NCBI GenBank assembly: GCA_009841075.1
Contig: VXMP01000081.1
Location: forward strand, 1-49,334
Origin: Acidimicrobiia bacterium
GTDB taxonomy: Bacteria > Actinomycetota > Acidimicrobiia > Spongiisociales > Spongiisociaceae
Direction of reading: 5' to 3'
Length of the DNA: 49,334 bases
Under the pieces are notes generated by a model, which was given only the letters and a program-made list of their open reading frames with translations, had not been told where the DNA came from and did not search any database. Position numbers and translations under genes: made by a program. This document shows, one piece after another, positions 18,443 to 27,585 of the stretch. Within the stretch, counting starts at the first letter, position 1, and the number at the start of each line of letters is the position of its first letter.

Positions 18443-18503
18443 TCCAGGGCTCCGTTGTTCTTCTCGGTCTTGGTCCGGCCGGTTTAACCCACGACCCGAC
18501 CGG

Positions 18504-19757
18504 TTAGGTCGCAGACCCTTTACCTGAGGTTACCTGTCCAACCTCTCGACGGGTTTTAAGACGCCATACCAGCATCATCCCTACCGCCGCCACACAGTTG
18601 ATGATTACCCCGGCCCAGGAGAGGTGGTAGTTGCCGAAGGTGTCCACTCCCCATCCGAACAGCACCGGACCGATCGTCAAACCCAGGCCGAAGCCCAGCA
18701 TTATCAAGCCGGTACCCTCTCCGGTCCGGCGAGGCCCGGACAGCATGATCGCCCCCATCATGCCCACCGACATCCACGATCCCAGGCTTACCCCGATCAG
18801 GATCGCCCCCACCCAGATCAGGAGGGGAGTGGTGTAGGGCGCTACCCAGATTGCGGTCAGGGCGGCGAAGGCAATCGTTCCGATCACTATCAGAGGAACG
18901 GAAGGATGGGCGGCTTGTTCGGCGATCCGCCCCCAGACCACCCGAGACAGGGTTCCCGATCCCCCCGACACGGCAATAACCACCCCCGACAGGGTGACCG
19001 ACATGCCCAGGGTTTCCTGAGCGAAGAGGGGAGCAAAAGCCGAATAAGCGCCCACCCCGACGCCCATGGTTACCCCGTAGACCGAAAGCCATCGGACCGC
19101 CGGTGGCAGCTTGCCAGATTGTTCTGGGGAGGTGGGAGCGGCTTCGGGGTGTAGCGGGACCGGTCGGGGCACCACCCCCAGGGCCAAGGCGATAACCGCT
19201 CCGGCCAACAGGGTGGTGAGTGCCAATGCCTGGCGCCATCCCAGCAGCTCGGCTATAAACGGCAGGGCCAGACCGGCGAACAGCAATCCGACCTGCACTC
19301 CCGACTGTTTAAAACCGGTGATCCACCCCCTGGATCCCGAGCGGACGTTATCCACGATGATGGTGTTGGTGGCGGAGTTGGCCCCCGCCGCGGGTAAACC
19401 GGCAATAGCGGCGAAAAGGAGCAGCGACCAGAAGTCCCAGGAAACCGACATCGACACCATGCCGGCGATAAAGAATGCCAGCATCAAGATCAGGTGGTTA
19501 CGTCCCCCGATCCGGTCGGCCAGCCTACCGAAGGGGATGCTCACCGCCATGATGAGCAGGGCTTGGAAGGTAGCTACCGCCCCGATTTCGGTGCGGCTCA
19601 AACCCAGCTCGTCGATAAAGTACCGGGCAAATATACCGATAATCGGCCCGGGCATCATCGAAAGGGCCATAACCCCGGCCAGGACCACCGAAATCCAGGC
19701 CAGGGAGGGCCGTTTGGTCGAACTTGTAGCGGGCGGTTTGATTTCGTGTCTCCCCAA
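18504..19757 (-). CDS. MFS transporter
   Basis: A 417-residue protein with about 12 hydrophobic segments. The loop between segments 2 and 3 reads GRLADRIGGRNHL, the major facilitator signature. A central cytoplasmic loop holds PHPEAAPTSPEQSGKLPP-like polar sequence between the two six-helix halves. The only in-frame start near the N-terminus is a TTG at 19757. It lies 90 bases after the enolase-superfamily gene and 61 bases before the lipoyl gene on the same strand, so it probably imports the substrate of this operon. The substrate is unknown. Confidence 0.88.
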   Translation of the reverse strand: MGRHEIKPPATSSTKRPSLAWISVVLAGVMALSMMPGPIIGIFARYFIDELGLSRTEIGAVATFQALLIMAVSIPFGRLADRIGGRNHLILMLAFFIAGMVSMSVSWDFWSLLLFAAIAGLPAAGANSATNTIIVDNVRSGSRGWITGFKQSGVQVGLLFAGLALPFIAELLGWRQALALTTLLAGAVIALALGVVPRPVPLHPEAAPTSPEQSGKLPPAVRWLSVYGVTMGVGVGAYSAFAPLFAQETLGMSVTLSGVVIAVSGGSGTLSRVVWGRIAEQAAHPSVPLIVIGTIAFAALTAIWVAPYTTPLLIWVGAILIGVSLGSWMSVGMMGAIMLSGPRRTGEGTGLIMLGFGLGLTIGPVLFGWGVDTFGNYHLSWAGVIINCVAAVGMMLVWRLKTRREVGQVTSGKGSAT

Positions 19758-19808
19758 GCCGGGGTAGTTCAGTACTTAAGTGGGATGGTAGATAAAACCC
19801 GGAGCGGC

Positions 19809-19824
19809 ACCGGAAGTTTCCGGT
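19809..19824. promoter_or_regulatory. Perfect 7-bp inverted repeat upstream of the MFS gene
   Basis: ACCGGAA-GT-TTCCGGT forms a near-perfect palindrome in the 90-base gap between the enolase-superfamily gene and the MFS gene. No T-run follows, so a repressor site or mRNA hairpin is more likely than a Rho-independent terminator. Function is inferred only from symmetry and position. Confidence 0.4.
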
Positions 19825-19847
19825 CAACCGGCGGAAGGGCAGGCTGT

Positions 19848-21041
19848 TTATCGAACGGTGGTTGACGAGACCCGGAACGGTTCAAGGGAAGTGGTCAAGG
19901 TAACGCCCAGCCCCGATGCTTCGCCGAGGCGAAGGCGGCCCTCCGCCATTCGGGGATAGGGTTGGACAAGTTCGGTGCGGAGCGGGTTGGGGTTGGTGTC
20001 GATTTCCAGCAGGCCGTCTCCCCCGGCGGTGGCCAGCAGGTGGGCGGAGGCCACCAACCCAACTCCGGCACCGAGATGATGCGGGCAAAACCTGCGCCCG
20101 GCCGCCAGGATTCGTCGGGCGATCGGCAGGCAGCCGGTTATTCCACCCCACTTGGTCAGGTCGGGTTGGATGACCGCCCAGGCCTCGACCCGGATGGCCT
20201 CGTCGAAGGCCGAGAAGCCGTACAGGTTTTCTCCTCCGGCCAGGGGTATCGGGGACCGGGCGGCCAGTTTGTCCCAGTCGGAGGCGGGGCTGTCGGCGGG
20301 GAGGGGTTCTTCCACCCAAACGGGGGAATAGGGTGCCAATGCCCCGATCATCTGCTCGGCTTCGGAAGGCGACCAGGCCTGGTTGGCGTCTACTGCAATG
20401 GCGGTTTCCGATCCTAGTGCGGCCCGCAGTTTCCGCAGGTTGGATAGGTCCTTGGAGGCCTCAAACCCGACCTTGAGTTTGAAGGCCCTATGCCCATCTG
20501 CCTCGGCATGGCAGGCCAGATCAACCGGATTATCAGGCCCGATCCCGCTGGCATAGGCGAGCACCACCCCGTTTCCTTCCCCGCCCAGCAACCGCCACAA
20601 GGGCTTCCCTATCCGCCGGGCGGACAAATCCCATAGGGCGACATCAATACCCGCCACACAGTGGTTAAACGGGCCGATTTCTCCGGCTTGAAGGCCCAGT
20701 AACCGGAACCGTCGGGTGAGATAGTCAAAAACCGCCGCCGGACCCCGCCAGTACCTACCCACGATGGCCGGGGCTAAAACCTCGGTCAGGAGGGCGAACC
20801 GATGAGCAGCGGCCTGAGAGGGAAAGTTGCACCACACCTCTCCCAGGCCGGACCGACCATCTTCGTCTGTGACCCGGACTATCAAGGCGGGACGGTCTTC
20901 CATCCTCCCGAAGGCGGTTTGGACGGCTTCGGTAATCGGGTAGCGATAGACCTCGACCGTTACCGACTCGATACGAAACGATTCGGTGTCGGGCCACGAG
21001 AATGGGTCGGGTTCGGTCTTGCTTGGCATAGCTCGGATCAT
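19848..21041 (-). CDS. Enolase-superfamily (mandelate racemase / muconate lactonizing type) enzyme
   Basis: The frame is open to a TTG at 21086, but the ATG at 21041 (MIRAMPSKTEP) is a more natural start, giving 397 residues. Numbered from 21086, the metal ligands are Asp233 (AVDANQAW), Glu259/260 (WVEEPL) and Glu286 (GGEN). The KxK pair at 203 and 205 (FKLKVG) and the histidine in PHHLG (336-337) offer bases on both faces of the substrate. This fits a sugar-acid dehydratase or racemase. It heads the minus-strand operon with an MFS transporter, an SDR and a lipoyl-dependent E1. The substrate acid is unknown. Confidence 0.9.
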   Translation of the reverse strand: MIRAMPSKTEPDPFSWPDTESFRIESVTVEVYRYPITEAVQTAFGRMEDRPALIVRVTDEDGRSGLGEVWCNFPSQAAAHRFALLTEVLAPAIVGRYWRGPAAVFDYLTRRFRLLGLQAGEIGPFNHCVAGIDVALWDLSARRIGKPLWRLLGGEGNGVVLAYASGIGPDNPVDLACHAEADGHRAFKLKVGFEASKDLSNLRKLRAALGSETAIAVDANQAWSPSEAEQMIGALAPYSPVWVEEPLPADSPASDWDKLAARSPIPLAGGENLYGFSAFDEAIRVEAWAVIQPDLTKWGGITGCLPIARRILAAGRRFCPHHLGAGVGLVASAHLLATAGGDGLLEIDTNPNPLRTELVQPYPRMAEGRLRLGEASGLGVTLTTSLEPFRVSSTTVR

Positions 21042-21103
21042 GGATTGAGGCCGGAGCCGGTATCGTAGGGGCTCGGATTCTCCCAAACTACTAGGCGAGC
21101 AAT

Positions 21104-23335
21104 ATGGCGACCAGCTTCCAATCAGAGGCCGAACCCGACTTCCAAGGGGTCGTAGGTAACGACTTCCGTGATTCGGTCCCCTGGTGGCCGCCGATGGAGT
21201 CCGACGTTCGGGGCAAACCCGACGTGGTGGTGGTAGTTCTGGACGACGTCGGTTTCGCCGGGTTGGGATGCTACGGTGCCGAGATCGACACCCCGGCTAT
21301 CGACGCCTTGGCCGCCGCCGGGATCCGCTTCAACGACTTTAACGTAACCCCGCTGTGCTCGCCCACCCGAGCCTGCCTGCTGACCGGTCGTAACCACCAC
21401 AGTGTGGGGATGGCCTATCTGTCGAACGTCGACTCCGGCTTCCCCGGCTACCGGGGCCGGGTCACCGAATCGGCCGGCACCCTGGCCGAGGTACTCCAGC
21501 ACGCCGGTTACGCCACCCTGGCCATCGGCAAATGGCATCTGGCCCCCTTGGAGGAAACCACCGCCGCCGGACCCTACGATCAATGGCCGCTGGGTCGGGG
21601 TTTCGGGCGCTACTACGGCTTCTTGGACGCTCTCACCGACCATTTCTATCCCGATGTGGTGGAGGACAACCATCGGGTGGGCCCGCCGGGACGGCCCGAA
21701 GACGGCTATCACCTCACCGAAGACCTGGTCGATCATTCCATCTCCTACCTACGGGATCAGGTCTCGGTTAAACCGGAGCAACCCTTCTTCCTGTACTTGG
21801 CTTTCGGAACCGCCCACTGCCCCCACCAGGCTCCCCAGGAGTATCTGGACAAGTATCGGGGTCGCTACGACATCGGCTGGGACGCCATCCGCCGCCAACG
21901 CTTCGAACGCCAGAAGGAACTAGGCGTTATCCCGCCCGACACCGAGCTGGCCCCGCTTAACCCCGGCGTGGAGGAGTGGGACAACCTTTCGGCCGATCAG
22001 CAGAAGCTGTTCGCCCGTTTCCAGGAGGCCTACGCCGCCATGTTGGACCACACCGATGTACAGCTGGGACGGCTGTTCGGTTTTCTGGACTCCATCGGGC
22101 GGCTGGACAACACCATCGTGGTGGTTTTATCTGACAACGGGGCCAGCCAGGAGGGCGGTCCGGATGGTGGAGCGGACATCGTCACCTACGAGGAGGATCG
22201 GTTCTGTACGGTCGATTTCAATATGGAGCGATACGACACCATCGGAAGCCCTCATTCGCAGACCAACATCCCCTGGGGTTGGGCTCAGGCCGCCAACACC
22301 CCCCTGCGCTGGTACAAGCAGAACACCTACGCCGGGGGTGTCAGAACCCCGTTGGTGGTTTCCTGGCCGGATGGGTTAACCGACATCGGCGGGGTTCGTT
22401 CCCAGTTCGTGCACGCCATCGACATCGCCCCGACCCTCCTGGATCTGGTAGGGGTTTCCCCAAGGGAATCTTATGAAGGTGTGGCCCAGATGCCCCATCA
22501 TGGCGCGTCTATCCGCTCGGTGCTGGATGACGAGGATGCCGCCGCCCCACGAGGACGCCAATACTTTGAGATGATCGGCCATCGAGCCATGTGGAACGAC
22601 GGCTGGAAGGCGCTGGCCAGGCACCGGCGTAACGAGCCGTTCGAGGAGGACCCCTGGGAGCTCTATCACATTGATTCGGACTTCTCGGAATGTAAGGACG
22701 TGGCCGCCGAGCACCCCGACAAACTGGCCGAGTTGGTAGACCAATGGTCGGAGGAGGCGGCCCGCTATTCGGTCTTCCCGCTTGACGACCGCTATCTGGC
22801 GGTGCGGGCTTCCACCTTCCAGACTCCGGGTTCTCCCCGGGCCCGGCAGGTCTTTTCCTATCTGGGAGGATCGAGCCGAGTGCCGGGCGGGGTTACCCCG
22901 TTGGTTTTCAACCGAGACTTCACCATCACCGCCCGCATATCGCCTCTCCAGGAATCGGATCAGGGGGTTTTGGTGGCGGTGGGGGACGTCAGCGGAGGAT
23001 ATGTGCTCTATATAGCCGATCGCCTGCTGGTCTTCGAGTACTGCTACCTGGGTGACCGTCAGACGCTGGAGTCGGAAACCCCGATCCGGGCCGGGACATC
23101 CGAGGTTTCCTTCCGATTCATCAAAACCGGCGACTATCAGGGGATAGGGAGCCTCCGGGCGGATGGTCGGACGCTGGGCGAGCAGAAAATGAGCGACATG
23201 GCCCAGGGGATGATCTCGTGGGGATCGCTCAGCGTCGGTGCAGATACCCTGTCGCCGGTTAGCCGATCCTACGAGGGGGAGTTCCCGTATACCGGCGAGG
23301 TGAAACAGGTGGACTTCGAGCTGGGTGATCCCTGA
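21104..23335 (+). CDS. Type I (formylglycine-dependent) sulfatase
   Basis: A 743-residue arylsulfatase-family protein. The metal-binding DD pair is in VVVVVLDDVGFAG (47-48). The formylglycine signature CSPTRACLLTG starts at Cys85, the residue oxidised to formylglycine by a maturation enzyme not seen in this window. GKWHL and the later metal site LSDNGASQEGG are also present. The last 140 residues form an extra beta-rich domain. No signal peptide is visible, which points to a cytoplasmic enzyme acting on an imported sulfate ester. The length fits the large AtsA-like subgroup. It is divergent from the enolase-superfamily gene with only 62 bases between. Confidence 0.93.
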   Translation: MATSFQSEAEPDFQGVVGNDFRDSVPWWPPMESDVRGKPDVVVVVLDDVGFAGLGCYGAEIDTPAIDALAAAGIRFNDFNVTPLCSPTRACLLTGRNHHSVGMAYLSNVDSGFPGYRGRVTESAGTLAEVLQHAGYATLAIGKWHLAPLEETTAAGPYDQWPLGRGFGRYYGFLDALTDHFYPDVVEDNHRVGPPGRPEDGYHLTEDLVDHSISYLRDQVSVKPEQPFFLYLAFGTAHCPHQAPQEYLDKYRGRYDIGWDAIRRQRFERQKELGVIPPDTELAPLNPGVEEWDNLSADQQKLFARFQEAYAAMLDHTDVQLGRLFGFLDSIGRLDNTIVVVLSDNGASQEGGPDGGADIVTYEEDRFCTVDFNMERYDTIGSPHSQTNIPWGWAQAANTPLRWYKQNTYAGGVRTPLVVSWPDGLTDIGGVRSQFVHAIDIAPTLLDLVGVSPRESYEGVAQMPHHGASIRSVLDDEDAAAPRGRQYFEMIGHRAMWNDGWKALARHRRNEPFEEDPWELYHIDSDFSECKDVAAEHPDKLAELVDQWSEEAARYSVFPLDDRYLAVRASTFQTPGSPRARQVFSYLGGSSRVPGGVTPLVFNRDFTITARISPLQESDQGVLVAVGDVSGGYVLYIADRLLVFEYCYLGDRQTLESETPIRAGTSEVSFRFIKTGDYQGIGSLRADGRTLGEQKMSDMAQGMISWGSLSVGADTLSPVSRSYEGEFPYTGEVKQVDFELGDP

Positions 23336-23380
23336 ATGGGAATGACCTCCCGGACTCTTCTTCTGACCTAACCGGTCATC

Positions 23381-24580
23381 GTGGATAGGCAAGCTCTGGT
23401 CATAGGAGTGGGGATGACCCGGTTCGTGGGGTTCCGGGCGGACGCCGGGATTCGTGATCTGGTGGCCGAGGCAGCCCGGAACGCCCTGCTTGACGCCGGA
23501 TCATCCCTGAGCGCCATCGACCTGGGCGTGGCGGCCTACGAAAGCGATCATTTCAACCGCCAGATGAGCCTGGGCCATGTCCTGGCGGAGACGGTCGGCC
23601 TGACGGGAAAACCGACGGTAAGGGTGGAAGGCGGAGGGGCGACCGGGGCGTTGGCCATCCAGACCGCGGTGACGGCGATCCAGGCCGGGTCGGCCCGGGC
23701 GGTGTTGGTCTTCGGCGGCGAAACCAACGGTCGGTCGGTCGATCGGGCCACCGCCACCGAAATACTTGCTCTTTCGGCCGATTTCGAATGGGAGATGCCG
23801 CTGTTCGGAACCTTCGCCGCCCCCTATGCCCTGATGATCACCGAGCACATGCGGAGATACGGGACCACGGCCGAACAGTTCGCCGAGATTGCCGTCAAAA
23901 ATCGCCGGATCGCCCTTCACAACCCCGACGCCCACAAGGGCATGAGCATCACCGTCGGGGAAGTAAGAGGCTCGGCACCGTTGGCCGATCCCTATCGGCT
24001 GTTCGATGCCAGCCTGCTCAGCGACGGTGCCGCCGCGGTGCTGCTGGCCACCCGGGATTGGGCGCAAGCCCATTCGCCGACCTTTCGTGATCGCCCGCCG
24101 GTGGCGATAGCCGGTACCGCCGCGGTTACCGACCATCCTCGCCTGTCGGACCGGCCGGAGGAGATGTTTCCCCACTTCGCCGCCAAGCGTCTAGCCGCCC
24201 GACAGGCCTACCGGATGGCGGGCATCGACCACCCCTCCGAACAGATCGACCTGGCCGAGGTATACGACTCGTTCAGCGGGGCGGAGCTACAGGCCTACGA
24301 GGACCTGGGTTTCTGCCCGGTGGGCGAAGGAGGCCAAGCCGCCGGAGAGGGCCGTTTCGACCTGGACGGACTCATCCCGGTCAACACCTCGGGCGGCTTG
24401 CTCGGCCGAGGCTCGGCGGTAGGGGCCACCGGCATCGCCCAGGCGGTGGAGGTGGTGCGCCAACTGCGGGGTGAGGTGGAGGGGGAGCGGGCGGTTTCCG
24501 ATCCTAGGATAGGTGTGACCGACACCCACGCCGGAGTGGGTGCCCTGGCGGTGGTCAACGTTTTCGAGCGGCTCGCCTGA
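23381..24580 (+). CDS. Thiolase-fold protein (SCP-x / DUF35-partner type) lacking catalytic residues
   Basis: A 399-residue thiolase-superfamily protein starting at GTG 23381. The usual nucleophile position reads VEGGGATGA (82-90), with Gly86 where the active-site cysteine normally lies. The C-terminal GHPxGATG motif is GSAVGATG, so the second catalytic histidine is also absent, and EVYDSFSG replaces the usual EVHDxF. It is followed 7 bases later by a DUF35 OB-fold protein, the standard partner of this thiolase subgroup. Such pairs take part in HMG-CoA synthesis in archaea or in steroid side-chain retro-aldol reactions in actinobacteria. The retro-aldolase group also has a degenerate thiolase site, so a lyase role is possible. 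Confidence 0.85.
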   Translation: MDRQALVIGVGMTRFVGFRADAGIRDLVAEAARNALLDAGSSLSAIDLGVAAYESDHFNRQMSLGHVLAETVGLTGKPTVRVEGGGATGALAIQTAVTAIQAGSARAVLVFGGETNGRSVDRATATEILALSADFEWEMPLFGTFAAPYALMITEHMRRYGTTAEQFAEIAVKNRRIALHNPDAHKGMSITVGEVRGSAPLADPYRLFDASLLSDGAAAVLLATRDWAQAHSPTFRDRPPVAIAGTAAVTDHPRLSDRPEEMFPHFAAKRLAARQAYRMAGIDHPSEQIDLAEVYDSFSGAELQAYEDLGFCPVGEGGQAAGEGRFDLDGLIPVNTSGGLLGRGSAVGATGIAQAVEVVRQLRGEVEGERAVSDPRIGVTDTHAGVGALAVVNVFERLA

Positions 24581-24587
24581 GGTTCGA

Positions 24588-25076
24588 ATGAAGTTCACCG
24601 GCACCCATAAGTTCACCACCCCGGAGGGCCAGGAGTATTCACTGTTGGGGATCGAGATGACCCAGCGCTATCGCCATACGGTCGGCTTCTCCGACCCCTT
24701 CTACCAGGGGATAGATCAGGGCTTGTTGCGGGCCACCCGATGTTCGGGATGCGGTGCTTCCTGGTTTCCTCCCCGCCGATACTGCCCAGAAGATCAGTCC
24801 GAAACCGTCTGGTACGACCTTTCCGGCACCGGTAGGATCGTGGCCGCCACCCGGGTTCATATACCACCACCCTTCGGAGGTGTGAAGGTCCCGTATGTGC
24901 TGGCTTCCATCCGGCTGGACGGGGTGGACGGCGGGATAACCCATCGGGTACTAACCGAGGAACCACCGGAGTCGGGTAGCTTGGTGGTGGCGAGATTCGA
25001 CGGAGCCGATCCCGACCGTCCTCCCCTTCACCCCTTATTACGATTGGCGTTCGAAATCCAGGAGACGACCAAATGA
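24588..25076 (+). CDS. DUF35 / OB-fold Zn-ribbon acyl-CoA-associated protein
   Basis: The ATG at 24588 gives 162 residues; the frame is open from 24540, but the earlier part overlaps the thiolase gene. A zinc-ribbon-like region, CSGCG ... YCPED, keeps three of the usual four cysteines; the fourth is replaced in CPED. An OB-fold follows, with the typical PPPFGGVKVPYVLASIRLDG segment. Proteins of this family bind thiolase-fold partners and shape an acyl-CoA channel. Its stop overlaps the next gene (ATGA), so it is cotranscribed with the sugar cluster. Confidence 0.88.
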   Translation: MKFTGTHKFTTPEGQEYSLLGIEMTQRYRHTVGFSDPFYQGIDQGLLRATRCSGCGASWFPPRRYCPEDQSETVWYDLSGTGRIVAATRVHIPPPFGGVKVPYVLASIRLDGVDGGITHRVLTEEPPESGSLVVARFDGADPDRPPLHPLLRLAFEIQETTK

Positions 25077-25915
25077 CCCGACCGGTAGGTATCGAGATCT
25101 TCTACTGGCTGGACAACTGGTCGGACGATCAGTCTTCCGTCTTCCACAAAGCCGCCCAGGTCGGTTATGACGGGGTGGAGATTTCCCTGGTAGCCGGCCA
25201 GGACGTGGGAGTTGAGCGGATGGCCCGCACCGCCGAATCCTTAGGTCTAAAGGTGCTCTGCAGCACCGGTCTCAGTCCCACCAAGGACATCTCCAGTCCC
25301 GATCCGACCATCCGCCGGGCCGGTATCGACATGCTGAAGCGCTGCCTTGACAGCTCCGCCCGGCTGGGAAGCCCCATATTGGGAGGGGTCACCTACGCCC
25401 CGTGGATGGGCTTTTTCGAGGGCGATTTGGACGGCTACCGCAACCGGTCGGCCGAAGCCATGCATGAGGTGGCCGATTACGCCGCCGGCTTGGGAATCGA
25501 CATCTGTCTGGAGGTTCTCAACCGGTTCGAGACCTTCATGTTCAACACGGTGGCAGGCTGCCTGGACTACATGAACCAGGTAGGACATCCCTCCCTGAAG
25601 GTGGAGCTCGACACCTTCCACATGAACATGGAAGAAGACAACCTGGCGGATGCAGTCCGGTTGGCAGGCCAACGGATAGGGCACGTCCAGGTAGCGGCCA
25701 ACAACCGCCGCGCCCCCCAGTACGGCCACATTGACTGGGCCTCCTTCGGCCAGGCCCTCGACGAGGTCGGATACCAAGGCTGGGTGGTGTTCGAGACCTT
25801 CCCCAACTCCTCCGCCGAAACGGGTCGGGCCACCTACGCCTGGAGGGATCTGACCGACCGTCCCGACGAGGATGCGGCCGAGGCGGCCCGCTTCATCCGG
25901 GAGCACCTGGCGTGA
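25073..25915 (+). CDS. TIM-barrel sugar (phosphate) isomerase/epimerase
   Basis: A 280-residue AP-endonuclease-2-type TIM barrel resembling D-tagatose/D-psicose 3-epimerases and L-erythrulose-1-phosphate isomerases. Metal-ligand regions are visible as LEVLNRFE, VELDTFHMN and VFETF. The third ligand region reads GHVQVAANNRRAPQYGHIDW; the position that normally holds the second histidine of GHxH appears to be Gln. The gene overlaps DUF35 upstream and DhaK downstream by four bases each. Next to a split dihydroxyacetone-kinase-like pair, a ketose or ketose-phosphate epimerase role is likely. The substrate is not determined. Confidence 0.85.
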   Translation: MTRPVGIEIFYWLDNWSDDQSSVFHKAAQVGYDGVEISLVAGQDVGVERMARTAESLGLKVLCSTGLSPTKDISSPDPTIRRAGIDMLKRCLDSSARLGSPILGGVTYAPWMGFFEGDLDGYRNRSAEAMHEVADYAAGLGIDICLEVLNRFETFMFNTVAGCLDYMNQVGHPSLKVELDTFHMNMEEDNLADAVRLAGQRIGHVQVAANNRRAPQYGHIDWASFGQALDEVGYQGWVVFETFPNSSAETGRATYAWRDLTDRPDEDAAEAARFIREHLA

Positions 25916-26922
25916 GCATCCGTTACCGCCGCTTCCTCAACGATCCCTCCCGGGCGGTAGCCGAGATGCTGGAAGGCTACGTCGCCGCCCACGCCGACCT
26001 GATCTCCCTGCAGGACGGGATGGTGGTTAGGGCGGTTCCCAAGCCGGCCGGACGGGTGGGGTTGGTGATAGGCAACGGCTCCGGCCATGAACCGGCCATG
26101 ATCGGCTGGGTGGGTGAGGGCCTGTTCGACGTGAACGTGGCCGGCCCGATTTTTTCATCTCCCGGGCCGTCCGCCATCCTGACCGGAATCAAGGCCGCCG
26201 ACCGGGGCGGAGGGGTGCTGTTGCTGGTATCCAGCCATGCCGGTGACATCATGAACGCCGATCTGGCTATGGCCGACGCCGAGGACGAGGGCATCCGAGT
26301 GGAGATGGTGGTTCTATACGATGACATCGCCTCGGCACCCAAGGATCAAATCACCGAACGGCGGGGCGGGGCCGGGCTCTTTTTCGTCTGGAAAATGGTG
26401 GGGGCCGCCGCCGAGCGGGGCGATTCGCTGGAGGAGTGCGCTGCGGTGGCCCGCCGGGCCCGGGATAGAAGCCGGTCGCTCTCCGCCGCCATCGGAACGG
26501 TCGCCCATCCGGTGAGCGGACAACCCTTGGGCGACCCGGACGATCCGGCCCTGTCGGTGGGGATGGGGGTTCACGGCGAACCGGGTACCCGACTCGGAGA
26601 AGATGTAGAGGCCGACCAGATTGCGGAACACATGATCTGCCGCCTGATCGACGATGCCGAGCTGTCGGACGGTGATCAGGTAGCCCTGCTCCTCAACAAC
26701 GCCGGATCGGTCACCTTGATGGAGCTTTCCGTCCTGTATAGGGGGGCTGTCTCCGCCCTGGAGAAAAGGGGGATCGAGGTGGTGCGATCCTGGATCGGGC
26801 CCTATGCCACCACCCTGGACATGGCGGGTTTCGCCTTCGCCATCTGTCACCTGGACGAGGAGTTGCCGGCCTTGTATGACCGACCGGCCCGGGGTGCCGG
26901 GTTCACAATGATCGGCCGGTAG
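25912..26922 (+). CDS. Dihydroxyacetone-kinase-like protein, DhaK (substrate-binding) subunit
   Basis: A 336-residue DhaK-type subunit starting with GTG in a GTGA overlap. Seen: GNGSGHEP at 54-61, SSHAGDIMN near 108-115, and GVHGEPG with His221, the residue that in DhaK binds the keto substrate covalently as a hemiaminal. Homologues phosphorylate dihydroxyacetone, or in actinobacteria D- or L-erythrulose. The nucleotide-binding DhaL part is encoded separately by the next gene. No DhaM phosphotransferase protein is present in the window, so it is open whether ATP or a PTS protein is the donor. Confidence 0.92.
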   Translation: MSIRYRRFLNDPSRAVAEMLEGYVAAHADLISLQDGMVVRAVPKPAGRVGLVIGNGSGHEPAMIGWVGEGLFDVNVAGPIFSSPGPSAILTGIKAADRGGGVLLLVSSHAGDIMNADLAMADAEDEGIRVEMVVLYDDIASAPKDQITERRGGAGLFFVWKMVGAAAERGDSLEECAAVARRARDRSRSLSAAIGTVAHPVSGQPLGDPDDPALSVGMGVHGEPGTRLGEDVEADQIAEHMICRLIDDAELSDGDQVALLLNNAGSVTLMELSVLYRGAVSALEKRGIEVVRSWIGPYATTLDMAGFAFAICHLDEELPALYDRPARGAGFTMIGR

Positions 26923-27585
26923 GTGTCAAAAGTTGATCGGGACCTGGTTGATCGGGATCTGGCGGTCCGGCTGGTCGCTGCTGCCGCCCGCCGAGTACAC
27001 GACCATCAGGAGATGCTGTCCCAACTGGACGCGGTGGCCGGAGACGGCGACCACGGAGTCAACATGTCTACCGCCCTCGGCGAGGCCGATCGGCGGTCCG
27101 GTAAATGCGATCATGTCACCGCCGCAGAAGTATTCAAAGCCGCCGGGTCGGCCTTCCACGACACGGTAGGAGGAGCCGCCGGAGCCCTGTTCGGCGCTTT
27201 TTTCCGGGCGATGGGGGGCGGGTTGGGCCGATCAGCGGAGCCCGGGCCGGCCGATTTGGTAGCCGGCTTGGAGAAAGGCGTAGCGAGAGTGACCCGGGTG
27301 GGAAGGTCCGAGCCCGGTCAGAAGACCATGCTGGATGCCATGGCCCCGGCCGTTTCCGCCGCCCGCACCACCAGGGAAGCCGGCGGAACGTTGGCATCCG
27401 TGCTCCGGTCGGCGGCAGAAGCAGCTCGTGACGGGGCAGGTGCCACCGCCGCTATGCGCCCTTCGGCCGGTCGGGCCCGCTATGCCTCTGACCGGAGCCT
27501 GGGCACAGAAGACCCCGGGGCGAACACGGTGGCGCTCATATTCGAGGCCTGGGCCGACGAGATAAGTGGAGGAAAACATGGGTAA
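26923..27585 (+). CDS. Dihydroxyacetone-kinase-like protein, DhaL (nucleotide-binding) subunit
   Basis: A 220-residue alpha-barrel kinase subunit starting with GTG directly after the DhaK stop (TAG-GTG). The phosphate/magnesium motif DGDHGVNM is at residues 41-48. Also present are the GGAAGALFGAFF loop, the GQKTMLDAM segment and the C-terminal GRARYASDRSLGTEDPGA block. It works with the upstream DhaK-like subunit to phosphorylate a short ketose or triose. Eight bases of its end overlap the start of the fucose-isomerase-like gene. Confidence 0.92.
   Translation: MSKVDRDLVDRDLAVRLVAAAARRVHDHQEMLSQLDAVAGDGDHGVNMSTALGEADRRSGKCDHVTAAEVFKAAGSAFHDTVGGAAGALFGAFFRAMGGGLGRSAEPGPADLVAGLEKGVARVTRVGRSEPGQKTMLDAMAPAVSAARTTREAGGTLASVLRSAAEAARDGAGATAAMRPSAGRARYASDRSLGTEDPGANTVALIFEAWADEISGGKHG

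Noticed and set aside
22376-23392. 338-codon minus-strand frame antisense to the sulfatase
   Set aside because: The sulfatase on the plus strand has clear motifs throughout; the antisense frame has none.
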